NCBI RefSeq assembly: GCF_030544485.1
Contig: NZ_CP130610.1
Location: 1,178,001 to 1,242,000 of the forward strand
Length of the DNA stretch: 64,000 nucleotides
Direction: 5' to 3'
Source: Halomonas sp. HAL1
GTDB taxonomy: Bacteria; Pseudomonadota; Gammaproteobacteria; Pseudomonadales; Halomonadaceae
Shown here: positions 1-8,502 of the stretch, in pieces
Position numbering within the stretch: position 1 is the first letter of the stretch
Layout of the letters: each line of letters begins with the position of its first letter
Position numbers and translations under genes: made by a program
Notes under the pieces: generated by a model
What the model saw: only the letters and a program-made list of their open reading frames with translations
The model's database searches: none
What the model was told of the DNA's origin: nothing

Positions 1-1
1 C

Positions 2-598
2 GAACAGATGATCGATGCCCTTGAGGATTTCAAGCGTACCCGTGAGCTGATGGATGAGGGCATGCCCGGGCGCGACTGGAACATTGCCACTGCCATGGTG
101 ATCGATGGAGTGGCAGGCTTTCAGCTGATGGGCGATTGGGCGAAAGGTGAGTTCACCGCGGCAGGGCTGACCGCCGGGGAAGATTACCTCTGTGCAGCAG
201 CGCCGGGCACCGAAGATGCGTTCACCTTCAATATCGATAGCCTGGCCATGTTCCGGGTCACCGACGACGAGGAGCGCGAAGCGCAGCAAGCGTTAGCGCG
301 TCTGGTGCTTGAGCCTACTTTCCAGGAAGCGTTTAACCTTGCCAAAGGCTCGATTCCGGCGCGGCCTGATCTGGACATGAGCGAATTCGATAGCTGCGCC
401 CAGCAGTCGTTGGCTGATTTCCAGCGCACCGCGGAAGAGGGTGGCCTAGTGCCCAGTATGGCTCACGGTATGGCCGTGCGTGCGGATGTACAGGGTGCCA
501 TTTTTGATGTGGTTACCAACTACTTCAACGACGCCGATATGCCTGCTGAAGAAGCGGCAGAACGTATGGTGAGCGCCGCCGAAGCGGCCTCTTTCTAG
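2..598 (+). CDS. gtsA: Glucose/mannose ABC transporter, periplasmic binding protein (C-terminal half)
   Basis: Partial gene: the reading frame is open at the left edge and about 198 residues remain. It is the C-terminal part of a periplasmic sugar-binding protein that delivers glucose, probably also mannose, to the GtsBC permease. The stretches NLAKGSIPAR, FDSCAQQS and LVPSMAHGMA match my memory of Pseudomonas GtsA closely. The signal peptide and N-lobe lie outside the window. It is followed by a GC-rich hairpin and a short tandem repeat before gtsB, an arrangement often seen when the binding protein must be made in excess over the permease. The family assignment is strong; the exact sugar is inferred from the family. 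Confidence 0.88.
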   Translation, partial: EQMIDALEDFKRTRELMDEGMPGRDWNIATAMVIDGVAGFQLMGDWAKGEFTAAGLTAGEDYLCAAAPGTEDAFTFNIDSLAMFRVTDDEEREAQQALARLVLEPTFQEAFNLAKGSIPARPDLDMSEFDSCAQQSLADFQRTAEEGGLVPSMAHGMAVRADVQGAIFDVVTNYFNDADMPAEEAAERMVSAAEAASF

Positions 599-625
599 GA
601 TTTTCTAGTACTTGCGTTCTCAAGG

Positions 626-644
626 CGCCGCCGCAACGGCGGCG
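626..644 (+). promoter_or_regulatory. GC-rich hairpin after gtsA
   Basis: Perfect 8-bp stem (CGCCGCCG and CGGCGGCG) with a 3-base loop, 27 bases after the gtsA stop. No T-run follows, so it is not a classical terminator. By analogy with other binding-protein operons it may protect the 3' end of gtsA mRNA or limit read-through into gtsB. The function is inferred. Confidence 0.6.
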
Positions 645-649
645 TCTAT

Positions 650-712
650 TCTGCTTAGCAAGAACACTATTTTGCTTAGTAAGAACATTATGCTGCTTGG
701 CAAGGATACTTC
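650..712 (+). repeat. Three-copy 21-bp tandem repeat between gtsA and gtsB
   Basis: Three adjacent 21-bp units start at 650, 671 and 692. Units 1 and 2 differ at 3 positions; unit 3 differs from unit 1 at about 6. The core is TGCTTAGCAAGAACA. The third unit carries the AAGGA that serves as the gtsB ribosome-binding site. The period equals two turns of B-DNA. Confidence 0.75.
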
Positions 713-715
713 TCA

Positions 716-1660
716 ATGAGAGATTCCCTCCCCATGAAAAATACCTCTGCGACGCCTTTAGGGGCTGGCGCTAAGCGGTCGACGCCATCCGGTGGTTTGC
801 AGGCGTGGCTGCCGCGCTTGGTGCTGGCACCGTCGGTGGCGATTTCGCTGTTCTTTGTTTACGGCTTCATGCTGTGGACGTTCGTGCTCTCGTTGACCAG
901 CTCGCGCATGCTGCCCAGCTACGACTTTGTCGGCTTTGGCCAGTATTCACGCCTGATGGATAATGAGCGCTGGTGGGTAGCCTCGACCAACCTGATGATT
1001 TTTGGCGTGCTGTTCGTGTTGATTTGTCTGGTGATTGGCTCGCTGCTGGCCATTCTGCTTGATCAGAAAATTCGCCAAGAGGGTGCGCTGCGCACGATCT
1101 ACCTCTATCCCATGGCGCTGTCGTTTATCGTTACTGGGGTGGTGTGGAAGTGGCTGCTTAACCCGCAGTTGGGCATACAAGCGATGGTTCAAGGCTGGGG
1201 CTTTGAGTCATTTCGCTTTGACTGGATTGTCGATCCGGATATGGCGATTTATACCCTGGTGATTGCCGCCGTATGGCAGGCGTCAGGCTTTGTGATGGCG
1301 CTGTTTTTAGCCGGGCTGCGGGGTATCGACGACAGTATTATCAAGGCCGCACAACTAGATGGCGCTAGCCTGCCGCGGATTTATCTGCGCGTGGTGATGC
1401 CGTGCCTGCGCCCAGTGGTGTTCAGTGCGGTGATGATCTTGGCGCATATTGCGATTAAGAGCTTTGACCTGGTCGTCGCACTCACCGGCGGTGGGCCTGG
1501 TTACGCCACCGATTTGCCCGCCACCTTTATGTACGCTCACGCCTTTACCCGGGCGCAGATAGGTTTGGGCTCGGCCAGCGCCATGCTGATGTTGGGCGGC
1601 GTACTGGCGATTTTGATTCCTTACCTCTACTCCGAACTAAGGAGCCGCAAGCATGGCTAA
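716..1660 (+). CDS. gtsB: Glucose/mannose ABC transporter permease
   Basis: Inner-membrane permease of the MalF/UgpA type, 314 residues with about six transmembrane helices, the first near residues 35-58. The EAA loop contacted by the ATPase is visible as the AAQLDGASLPRIYLRVVMP region near residues 215-235. Motifs such as MDNERWWVAS and TGGGPGYATDLPA agree with Pseudomonas GtsB. An AAGGA nine bases upstream supports the ATG at 716; a second ATG at 734 is possible. It overlaps gtsC by 8 bases, which suggests coupled translation. With GtsA, GtsC and the ATPase at 2767 it forms one sugar importer. Confidence 0.9.
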   Translation: MRDSLPMKNTSATPLGAGAKRSTPSGGLQAWLPRLVLAPSVAISLFFVYGFMLWTFVLSLTSSRMLPSYDFVGFGQYSRLMDNERWWVASTNLMIFGVLFVLICLVIGSLLAILLDQKIRQEGALRTIYLYPMALSFIVTGVVWKWLLNPQLGIQAMVQGWGFESFRFDWIVDPDMAIYTLVIAAVWQASGFVMALFLAGLRGIDDSIIKAAQLDGASLPRIYLRVVMPCLRPVVFSAVMILAHIAIKSFDLVVALTGGGPGYATDLPATFMYAHAFTRAQIGLGSASAMLMLGGVLAILIPYLYSELRSRKHG

Positions 1661-2531
1661 TGTGATTCGTCGTCAGACGCCCGCTGCGCGGCTGGGCCGT
1701 GGCCTGCTCTATGGCGTGCTGATACTCGCTGCGCTGTTCTATATTCTACCGCTGGTGGTCATGTTGATGACGTCAGTGAAGCCACTGAGCGAAATCAGCG
1801 CCGGGTCGCTGCTCTCGTTTCCGCAAAATCCCACCCTCGCGCCATGGACGAAAGCCTGGGGTGAAGCCTGCACCGGCATGCGCTGCGAGGGTGTCGGTGG
1901 CTACTTCTGGAACTCCTTTGCGATCGTGATTCCAGCGGTGCTGATCTCAACCACTATTGGCGCCCTTAACGGCTACGCGCTAACCAAATGGCGCTTCAAA
2001 GGCTCTGAATTAGTCTTCGCACTAATGCTTTTTGGCTGTTTTATTCCCTTCCAGGTGGTGCTGTTGCCTATGGCGCAAACCCTCGGCTGGCTGGGTATCT
2101 CCAGCTCTCGCGCCGGGTTGATCCTGGTCCACGTGGTCTTTGGCATTGCTTTCACCACGCTGTTTTTCCGCAACTTCTACGTGGGTATCCCTAATGAGTT
2201 GGTATCGGCGGCGAAGTTGGATGGCGCGGGCTTTTTCCGCATCTTCTGGCGCATTCTACTGCCGGTTTCCGCACCCATTATCGTTGTCTCGGTAATTTGG
2301 CAGTTCACTCAAATCTGGAACGACTTCCTGTTTGGCGTGGCGTTCTCGGCCCATAACACCCAGCCCGTTACCGTGGCGCTTAACAACCTAGTGAATACCT
2401 CCACCGGCGTTCGCGAGTACAACGTGGATATGGCGGCGGCAATGATTGCCGCGCTGCCCACCCTGGTGGTGTACGTGTTGGCGGGAAAATACTTCGTGCG
2501 CGGGCTGACTGCGGGTTCGGTTAAAGGCTAA
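1653..2531 (+). CDS. gtsC: Glucose/mannose ABC transporter permease
   Basis: Second permease subunit, MalG/UgpE type, 292 residues, about six transmembrane helices. It has the periplasmic insertion CTGMRCEGVGG near residues 70-80, seen in GtsC-like proteins, and the EAA loop (ELVSAAKLDGAGFFRIFWRI) near residues 178-198. It starts inside the end of gtsB and pairs with it in the membrane. The C-terminal AGKYFVRGLTAGSVKG is typical of the family. A long structured spacer separates it from the ATPase gene. Confidence 0.9.
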   Translation: MANVIRRQTPAARLGRGLLYGVLILAALFYILPLVVMLMTSVKPLSEISAGSLLSFPQNPTLAPWTKAWGEACTGMRCEGVGGYFWNSFAIVIPAVLISTTIGALNGYALTKWRFKGSELVFALMLFGCFIPFQVVLLPMAQTLGWLGISSSRAGLILVHVVFGIAFTTLFFRNFYVGIPNELVSAAKLDGAGFFRIFWRILLPVSAPIIVVSVIWQFTQIWNDFLFGVAFSAHNTQPVTVALNNLVNTSTGVREYNVDMAAAMIAALPTLVVYVLAGKYFVRGLTAGSVKG

Positions 2532-2586
2532 TAACAATCAGATTGATGACAACTTTCTAAAGATCGTCTTGGCAAGGTCAGATCAA

Positions 2587-2673
2587 CCCGTAGCGGGGGT
2601 CTTTTTCCAGGGCCGGAAAATGTTCCCAACAATTCCGGCATTTCCGCCATCCGTGGCGGTCAGATGGAAAAAG
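2587..2673 (+). promoter_or_regulatory. Folded spacer between gtsC and the ATPase gene (three-way-junction-like)
   Basis: The gap between gtsC and the ATPase gene holds nested inverted repeats. An outer 9-bp perfect stem pairs CTTTTTCCA (2601-2609) with TGGAAAAAG (2665-2673). Inside it lie two hairpins: GCCGGAA/TTCCGGC (2612-2618 with 2633-2639, continued by TGTT/AACA) and CCGCCA/TGGCGG (2644-2649 with 2654-2659, loop TCCG). A small CCCG-TAG-CGGG hairpin precedes it at 2587-2597. The arrangement resembles a three-way junction. It may be a dispersed intergenic repeat, an mRNA processing or stability element, or a small-RNA-like structure; which one is not decidable here. Confidence 0.6.
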
Positions 2674-2766
2674 TAGCGTCCAGGGAGGGATTTACAGCGC
2701 CCCCGCGAAGGGTTGTTCTGATCGGGCTAACAGCTTTGTCAGCAGTCTTATAATAGGATTTTCATT

Positions 2767-3888
2767 ATGGCAGCGTTAGAAATCCACAACGTGCGCAAAG
2801 AGTTTGGCAGCGAGCGGGTGCTCAAAGACGTCAGCATCTCCATCGATTCCGGTGAGTTTTTGATTCTGGTCGGGCCGTCAGGCTGCGGTAAGTCCACGCT
2901 GATGAATGCCATTGCCGGGCTTGAACCGGTGACCTCTGGCAATATTTATATCGATGGTGAAGACGTAACCTGGCGCACTCCGGCGGATCGGGACATCGCC
3001 ATGGTGTTTCAGTCCTACGCGCTTTACCCCAGCATGACCGTACGCCAGAACATCAGCTTCGGGCTTGAGATGCGCAAGGTGCCCAAACCCGAGCGGGAAG
3101 CAGCCGTGGAGCGGGTAGCCGACTTACTGCAAATTACCCACCTGCTGGAACGCAAGCCTGCGCAGCTCTCCGGCGGCCAGCGTCAGCGGGTAGCCATGGG
3201 GCGGGCGCTTGCTCGGGAGCCCAAGGTCTACCTGTTTGACGAGCCGCTCTCTAATCTGGATGCCAAGCTGCGCGTGGATATGCGCACCGAGATCAAAAAG
3301 CTCCACCAGCGTCTGGGCACCACCATTGTGTACGTCACCCATGACCAGGTCGAAGCCATGACCCTGGCGGACTGCATTGCAGTGATGCGCGACGGGCATA
3401 TCCTGCAGCTCGGCACGCCGGACGAGGTTTACAACAACCCGGTGGATATGTTCGTAGCAGGCTTTATGGGCTCGCCATCGATGAACTTCATTCGCGCCAC
3501 GCTGGAGGATGACAACGGCGGGTATCAACTGCGCATTGCCACGCCGGAAGAGGCTGACTTGGTTCTGCCCTGGCCGGAAGCGCGTATCGACGCAGACATG
3601 GCTGAACGGCTTAATCAGCCGGTCATCCTGGGGCTGCGGCCGGAGCACTTCAGCGAAGAGGACGAGCGGTTAACGTCCCAAGCCGAGGGAACACTATTGA
3701 GTGCCAATGTGGCGGTGGTAGAGCCTACCGGGGCGGATATCCTGCTGCGTTTGCCGCTGGGCGAACAGGAAGTGACTGCCCGTGTTGGGCCTAAATGCGC
3801 CGTGGTGGCAGGAGAGCGACTGGCGCTAAGGATAGATATGGGGCGAGCGATTTTATTCGATGCCAAAACCGAGCAGCGTATTGCGTAA
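2767..3888 (+). CDS. Sugar ABC transporter ATP-binding protein (MalK/UgpC type)
   Basis: Cytoplasmic ATPase of 373 residues that powers the GtsBC permease. Walker [10 protein letters not shown] is at residues 36-44, followed by the Q-loop ([12 protein letters not shown]), signature LSGGQRQRV, Walker [12 protein letters not shown] and the H-loop VTHDQVEA. Residues from about 240 on form the OB-fold/TOBE region of MalK-like subunits (LGLRPEHF). An AGGA eight bases upstream supports the start. Pseudomonas also places a malK gene after gtsC. Such ATPases are often shared by several sugar importers, so its exact partner set is inferred. Confidence 0.9.
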   Translation: MAALEIHNVRKEFGSERVLKDVSISIDSGEFLILVGPSGCGKSTLMNAIAGLEPVTSGNIYIDGEDVTWRTPADRDIAMVFQSYALYPSMTVRQNISFGLEMRKVPKPEREAAVERVADLLQITHLLERKPAQLSGGQRQRVAMGRALAREPKVYLFDEPLSNLDAKLRVDMRTEIKKLHQRLGTTIVYVTHDQVEAMTLADCIAVMRDGHILQLGTPDEVYNNPVDMFVAGFMGSPSMNFIRATLEDDNGGYQLRIATPEEADLVLPWPEARIDADMAERLNQPVILGLRPEHFSEEDERLTSQAEGTLLSANVAVVEPTGADILLRLPLGEQEVTARVGPKCAVVAGERLALRIDMGRAILFDAKTEQRIA

Positions 3889-3920
3889 ACGACGTGGTTC
3901 AAACCTGTTGTGAAATAGTA

Positions 3921-3955
3921 AGGCCCTCTGCTGAAACCAGCAGAGGGCCTTTTTT
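3921..3955 (+). terminator. Rho-independent terminator after the gts operon
   Basis: Stem AGGCCCTCTGCTG pairs with CAGCAGAGGGCCT around a short AAAC-type loop and is followed by a T-run. It ends the plus-strand sugar operon. Confidence 0.92.
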
Positions 3956-3985
3956 ACAGTTGCCTAAAGGTTTTAGCTGCAGGTA

Positions 3986-5626
3986 TCACTTTCGGATAAG
4001 CCGCAACTCGCCATTGAGCGCCTTGATAATCGAGTAGCACAATAGCAACATCACAATCGAGAACGGAATAGCGGTGGCGGTGACCCCAGCCTGAAGCGCG
4101 GTCAGACCACCACCGATAAGCAGCACAATCGCGATCAGGCCCTCAATGACCGCCCAGAACATACGCTGTGGCCGCGGAGCGTCGATTTTACCACCGGCGG
4201 TGATGGTATCGATGACCAGAGAGCCGGAATCCGAGGAGGTGACAAAGAAGATCAGCGCCAGGACGATACCCAGGGTCGACATCAGGCCCGTCAACGGTAG
4301 CTCGTTCAGCATGCCGAACAGCGAAAGCTCGGGTCTGTAGTTGTCGATGACATACTCTTTCACCAGGCTGCCCGCCGGGTCAGCGTAGAGCTGTTCAAGG
4401 GCGGTCGAGCCAAAGACGCCCATCCAGATAAAGATAAACATACTGGGAACGAGCAAAACGCAGAGGATAAACTCACGCACCGTGCGCCCCCGGGAAACAC
4501 GAGCAATAAACATCCCCACGAAAGGTGCCCAGCTAATCCACCACGCCCAGTAGAAAATCGTCCAGGACTGGCGGTAGGCATCGTCTTCACGGCCAAAGGG
4601 TGCGGAGAGAGGAATAAAGTCCGTCACATAGGTAGTAAGCCCCGACCAGAAGCCGCTTAGCGCCAAAAGCGTGGGACCAGCGAAGAGTACGAAAAAGAAG
4701 AACAGAACGGCCAGGATCATGTTGATCTCGGAGAGCTTCTTCAAACCGCCCTCAAGACCGCGCCAAACCGACACCAGCGCCACCGCCGTTACCAGAATGA
4801 TGACGATGACCTGGGTTAAGGTGCTTACTTCCAGGCCGAAGACAAAGTTCATCCCCGCATTGGCCTGCTGGGCGCCGAGCCCGAGGGACGTTGCCAGCCC
4901 GAAGAGGGTGGAAAACACCGCCAGGATATCGATTACATGGCCCCACCAGCCCCAGACACGCTCACCAAGGATGGGAAAGAACGCCGAGCGAATCGAGAAG
5001 GGTAGGCCCTTGTTATAGGTAAACAGGCCCAGCGCCAGTGCCATGACGATATACACCGCCCAGCCATGAATACCCCAGTGGAGATAGGTGCCGGCAAGCC
5101 CTAAGGCACTGGCGTCAGCAATCGCCGCTGGATTTAGCTCACCGTCAGCACCAAACGGGGACTCGACGCCCAAGGGCAGCGAGACATTGGCGTGGTAAAC
5201 CGGCTCGAGCACGCCGAAGAACAACAGGCCGATGCCGATGCCCGCGGTGAACAGCATAGCGAACCAGGAGAGGTAGCTGTGATCCGGTCGGGCATCGGCC
5301 CCGCCCAGCCTGACTGAGCCATAAGGCAGAACCACCAGCGCTAAGCAGAACAGAATAAAGAAATCGACCAGGATCATGAAATACCAGTCCAGCGTTCCCG
5401 TAGAGAAGGCGACAATGGACTGGAAAACGCTTTCCGCTCGCTCTGGAAACAGCAGGGTGAGGACGATGAAAATGGCCGAAGCAATCGCGGATACCACAAA
5501 CACGCGGTTGTGGATGTCGAAACCGATGGGGCCAAACTGCCCCTTGATATTATCCTGCCCGACGACATAGTCGGTTTGCATGTCGCTCGTTTCAGAAGGC
5601 GACTCAGGATTGTTGGGATTGTTCAT
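3986..5626 (-). CDS. BCCT-family betaine/carnitine/choline transporter
   Basis: Sodium- or proton-coupled carrier of quaternary ammonium compatible solutes, 546 residues, about 12 transmembrane helices. Family marks are the glycine stretch GIGIGLLFFGVLEP near residues 130-145 and the tryptophan signature WAWWISWAPFVGMFIARVSRG near residues 365-385. The C-terminus is short (ends GELRLIRK), without the long regulatory tail of BetP-type carriers. An AGGAG nine bases upstream supports the ATG at 5626. It is a single gene between a terminator and ycjF. In a halophile, osmoprotectant uptake is the likely role; the exact substrate is unknown. Confidence 0.9.
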   Translation of the reverse strand: MNNPNNPESPSETSDMQTDYVVGQDNIKGQFGPIGFDIHNRVFVVSAIASAIFIVLTLLFPERAESVFQSIVAFSTGTLDWYFMILVDFFILFCLALVVLPYGSVRLGGADARPDHSYLSWFAMLFTAGIGIGLLFFGVLEPVYHANVSLPLGVESPFGADGELNPAAIADASALGLAGTYLHWGIHGWAVYIVMALALGLFTYNKGLPFSIRSAFFPILGERVWGWWGHVIDILAVFSTLFGLATSLGLGAQQANAGMNFVFGLEVSTLTQVIVIILVTAVALVSVWRGLEGGLKKLSEINMILAVLFFFFVLFAGPTLLALSGFWSGLTTYVTDFIPLSAPFGREDDAYRQSWTIFYWAWWISWAPFVGMFIARVSRGRTVREFILCVLLVPSMFIFIWMGVFGSTALEQLYADPAGSLVKEYVIDNYRPELSLFGMLNELPLTGLMSTLGIVLALIFFVTSSDSGSLVIDTITAGGKIDAPRPQRMFWAVIEGLIAIVLLIGGGLTALQAGVTATAIPFSIVMLLLCYSIIKALNGELRLIRK

Positions 5627-5731
5627 AAACTACGTCTCCTCACTGGAGGATGCTATGTTAAACATCCATCATGAGGATAAATAGCGTTGAATCCCATTTT
5701 ATGACCGAATACAGGCTTGTCGTCGGTTGCT

Positions 5732-6772
5732 TCATTGGCGGCTCTGCGGAACCGTTTCTTTATCCAGCCGCTTGATCTGCCGCCAAAGGTCTTGGCGCAG
5801 GTCGGCGATCTTGGGTTGCTCCTCGGGGGTAAAAGGTACTGGTCGGCAGAGGCGCTGGGCACGCAATCCCAGCCTTGCGCTTAGAAGCCCGGTGGCCAGG
5901 CCCTGACCGGCACGGGCGGAGAGGCGGCTGGCTAAATCCAGCGAGAGCATATCCATACTGGCGTCGGTGGCCAGTTCGCTGGCACCGGCAAACGCCATGT
6001 TGTGCAGCACGTTACGAAACAGCCGCAGGCGGCTGGCGTAGCCCAGCTCAAGGCCATACAGACGGCAGAGCCTGTCTACCATCGCCAAACTCCGCCAGGC
6101 CACCAGCGCCATATCTACCAGCGTTAGCGGACTGATCGCCACCATAATCGCGGTTTCTCCTGACATGCGGGTAACCAAGCGCTGGGCTTCACGGTCGCGA
6201 GGTGCCAGCAGGTGGTAGCGCAGCAGCGTTTGGATCTCTTCCCCGCTATGGTGAGGCTGGCTGGCGCGTTGAAACCCCAGCCAGTGCGGATCGTCATCGG
6301 CAAGTTTAAGCTGGCGCCTCAACTGCTCGGCCATGGCTCGGGCCTGTTTCGGGGAGCGCAGCGGCAGCTCAGCCAAGTCGCTGCGCAGTTTGTCGTGGCG
6401 CTTTAGGCGCCGTAAACGTCCCAACTCTTTGAGCAGTGAAATACCGCCCAGGCCAATCAGGCTGATCCCGAATAGCTGCCAGGCAATGGCGAGCCACTGG
6501 GACTGAGCCAAGGCGTCGGGAATGCCGGTGACCAGTTCTGCCGTGCCGAGTCCGGCACCACCCACCAGGGCGAATAGCAGCCCCCAGCGGCGTTTACGCG
6601 GCGCCCCTAAACTGGCAGCAGGTAAGGCTTTATCTTCTGGAAGGGGCGCCAAGGGATGATGCTCGCTGGTGCCAGCAAAGGCTTCACGTTGGCGCAAATT
6701 CGAAGCCGCTTCGGCAGCCTCTTCGGGCGTGTCATCTAGCGTAAAGTGGCGCCGTGGCTGTGGGGTGGTCAT
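5732..6772 (-). CDS. ycjF: YcjF family (DUF697) inner-membrane protein
   Basis: Protein of 346 residues from the ATG at 6772, which overlaps the ycjX stop as ATGA; a longer in-frame start at 6889 would run far into ycjX and is rejected. The N-terminal 60 residues are polar. Two hydrophobic segments follow (WGLLFALVGGAGLGTAELVTG and LFGISLIGLGGISLL), then a conserved C-terminal half with ETAIMVAISPLTLVDMALVAWRSL. YcjF accompanies YcjX in phage-shock/envelope-stress regulons of enterobacteria. Biochemical function is unknown. No pspABC genes are present in this window. Confidence 0.85.
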   Translation of the reverse strand: MTTPQPRRHFTLDDTPEEAAEAASNLRQREAFAGTSEHHPLAPLPEDKALPAASLGAPRKRRWGLLFALVGGAGLGTAELVTGIPDALAQSQWLAIAWQLFGISLIGLGGISLLKELGRLRRLKRHDKLRSDLAELPLRSPKQARAMAEQLRRQLKLADDDPHWLGFQRASQPHHSGEEIQTLLRYHLLAPRDREAQRLVTRMSGETAIMVAISPLTLVDMALVAWRSLAMVDRLCRLYGLELGYASRLRLFRNVLHNMAFAGASELATDASMDMLSLDLASRLSARAGQGLATGLLSARLGLRAQRLCRPVPFTPEEQPKIADLRQDLWRQIKRLDKETVPQSRQ

Positions 6773-8172
6773 GTCAGTTTGTCTCCAATCAGCCAATCGA
6801 TGGCGGCGTCCATGCGAATATGATCCAGCGCTTCCGAAGTGGTTTGCATCGGGCGAAAGCCGGGAAAGTCGAAGCCCTGCTGCTGCCAAAAATCGGCAGT
6901 GGGCAGTCGGGCGGGCACATCGCCGGGGTAAACCAGGACGTCTTCCCCCTCCAGAGTCGTGCCGCGTAGAGCTGGTGAGCGCTTACCTTCGTGGGTGACT
7001 TCGCGGGCTTCGGTGGCACGAATGGAGGCCAGAGAAAACGCTTTGACCGGGACATTGGCAAAGCGCAGGTCTTTCAATGGTTCTGCCAGCAAGGCCTCTA
7101 GCAACTGCACCACGTGGCCGTGTTGGTCGGGAGTGACATGGTCGGCCTTGGTGGCCGCAATTGCCAGCCGGTCAATTTTAGGCGCGAACAGGCGCGTGAG
7201 CAGGCTGCGCTTGCCGTAGTCGAAGCTGTGCATTAACTGGCGCAGGGCGCGGGAAAGATCTTCAAACCGTTCAGGCCCGGCATTCAGCGCGCCAAGCACA
7301 TCCACCAGCACAATCTGGCGGTCAAAGCGGCGGAAGTGATCGCGATAAAAGGGTTTCACCACCTGCTGCTGGTAGTAGCGAAAGCGAGCCGCCAGGGTAG
7401 CGTAAAGGCTATTGGCGGGCAGTGCTTCCAGCGCTTCTCTGGAGGTATCAAGTTGAGTTGAATTAAGCTGCGGTAGCGGGAAAAACTGCAGCACAGGCGC
7501 CCCTTCCAGCTCGCCCGGCAGCAAAAAACGCCCCGGCTGCAGGTCGGAGAAACCGGCCTTTTTGGCGCGGCGCAGGCCCTGGGCGTACTCCTCGGCCAGA
7601 GCGGCGAGCTGAGCCTCATCCGCCTCGCTTGCAGGGTCGAGTTGTTCCACCGCTGCCAGCCACTCACTGAAAAGACCGCGGCGTTGTTCACCTGCGTACA
7701 TGGCCTGGGCTTTGCTCCAGCTGTAAAAGTCATGCTGCAACAGCGGTAAGTCGAGCAACCACTCGCCGGGGTAGTCGAATAGATCCAGGGTAAGGTGGGC
7801 AATTTCAGGGGTTAGCCAGCCGCTGCGGGCAGGGCGGTAACGCAGTTGCAAGCGCAGTTCACTGATCCCGCGTGTGGGCTCCGGCCAGCGCGGTGGCGTA
7901 TCGCGCAGGGCGGCCATGCCGGGGTCATAAGGGAAACGTGGCACGCCTAAGTCGGGCTGATTGAGCCGCTGGGCGCCTAGCAGGCGGCCTTCGCGGGCAG
8001 CGGGCAGTAAATCGAGACGTGCTTCTACGCCGGCATGGCGCAGTTGATTGACCAGCGAGGTCAAAAAAGCGGTTTTGCCTGCTTGCGAGAGGCCCGTTAC
8101 CGCTAAGCGCAACTGGCGATCCCGGCCCCGCTCTAACAAATTGCTCAGTTCGCGACTTAACGGCTGACGCAT
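6769..8172 (-). CDS. ycjX: YcjX family (DUF463) P-loop GTPase-like protein
   Basis: 467 residues. The P-loop GLSQAGKTAF lies near residues 27-36, LDLFDYPGEWLLDLPL resembles a switch/Walker B region, and IAATKADHVTP resembles a TKxD base-recognition motif, so a nucleotide-binding GTPase fold is expected. It overlaps ycjF by 4 bases (ATGA), indicating translational coupling. A gene for a small two-helix membrane protein ends 77 bases upstream on the same strand. The family is linked to the phage-shock response; its molecular role is not settled. Confidence 0.87.
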   Translation of the reverse strand: MRQPLSRELSNLLERGRDRQLRLAVTGLSQAGKTAFLTSLVNQLRHAGVEARLDLLPAAREGRLLGAQRLNQPDLGVPRFPYDPGMAALRDTPPRWPEPTRGISELRLQLRYRPARSGWLTPEIAHLTLDLFDYPGEWLLDLPLLQHDFYSWSKAQAMYAGEQRRGLFSEWLAAVEQLDPASEADEAQLAALAEEYAQGLRRAKKAGFSDLQPGRFLLPGELEGAPVLQFFPLPQLNSTQLDTSREALEALPANSLYATLAARFRYYQQQVVKPFYRDHFRRFDRQIVLVDVLGALNAGPERFEDLSRALRQLMHSFDYGKRSLLTRLFAPKIDRLAIAATKADHVTPDQHGHVVQLLEALLAEPLKDLRFANVPVKAFSLASIRATEAREVTHEGKRSPALRGTTLEGEDVLVYPGDVPARLPTADFWQQQGFDFPGFRPMQTTSEALDHIRMDAAIDWLIGDKLT

Positions 8173-8249
8173 CCTTTCGATCCCTTTATGGCTCTTGCCA
8201 ACTTAACGCGGTCCTGGCTCTCTTTAAAACAAGCAGGGCTGCATGACCA

Positions 8250-8441
8250 TTACTGGCGAAACATTAATAGTAGCTGTGAAAGCATCGGTAGGGTGGCAAT
8301 CAAAAAGCCGACCCCCGCCAGCGTGTAGCCCGGCCAGCGGCGAGTCATTTTCTGCGCCAAGGTAAGACCCACTAAACACACCACCATGCCGATTAAATTA
8401 AAGGCTAGCGTAGCGGCCTCTAGCCATTGCTGCGGATCCAT
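8250..8441 (-). CDS. Small two-helix membrane protein of unknown function
   Basis: 63 residues with two predicted membrane helices: residues 11-31 (AFNLIGMVVCLVGLTLAQ) and 38-60 (YTLAGVGFLIATLPMLSQLLL), separated by a basic loop KMTRRW. The ribosome-binding site AGGGAG lies five bases before the ATG, which supports a real gene. It is read in the same direction as ycjX-ycjF and could be co-transcribed with them. I do not recognise the family. Confidence 0.65.
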   Translation of the reverse strand: MDPQQWLEAATLAFNLIGMVVCLVGLTLAQKMTRRWPGYTLAGVGFLIATLPMLSQLLLMFRQ

Positions 8442-8502
8442 CGGATCTCCCTAGCTCAAATGAAAGTGAGCGCATGATAGCAAAATATTGATGAACCGAA
8501 GG

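Noticed and set aside
3124..3648. 174-codon minus-strand frame inside the MalK-type gene
   Set aside because: Antisense to Walker B and signature motifs; no plausible start signal.
6773..6889. N-terminal extension of YcjF
   Set aside because: It would overlap ycjX by about 120 bases; the ATGA overlap at 6769-6772 is a standard coupled start.
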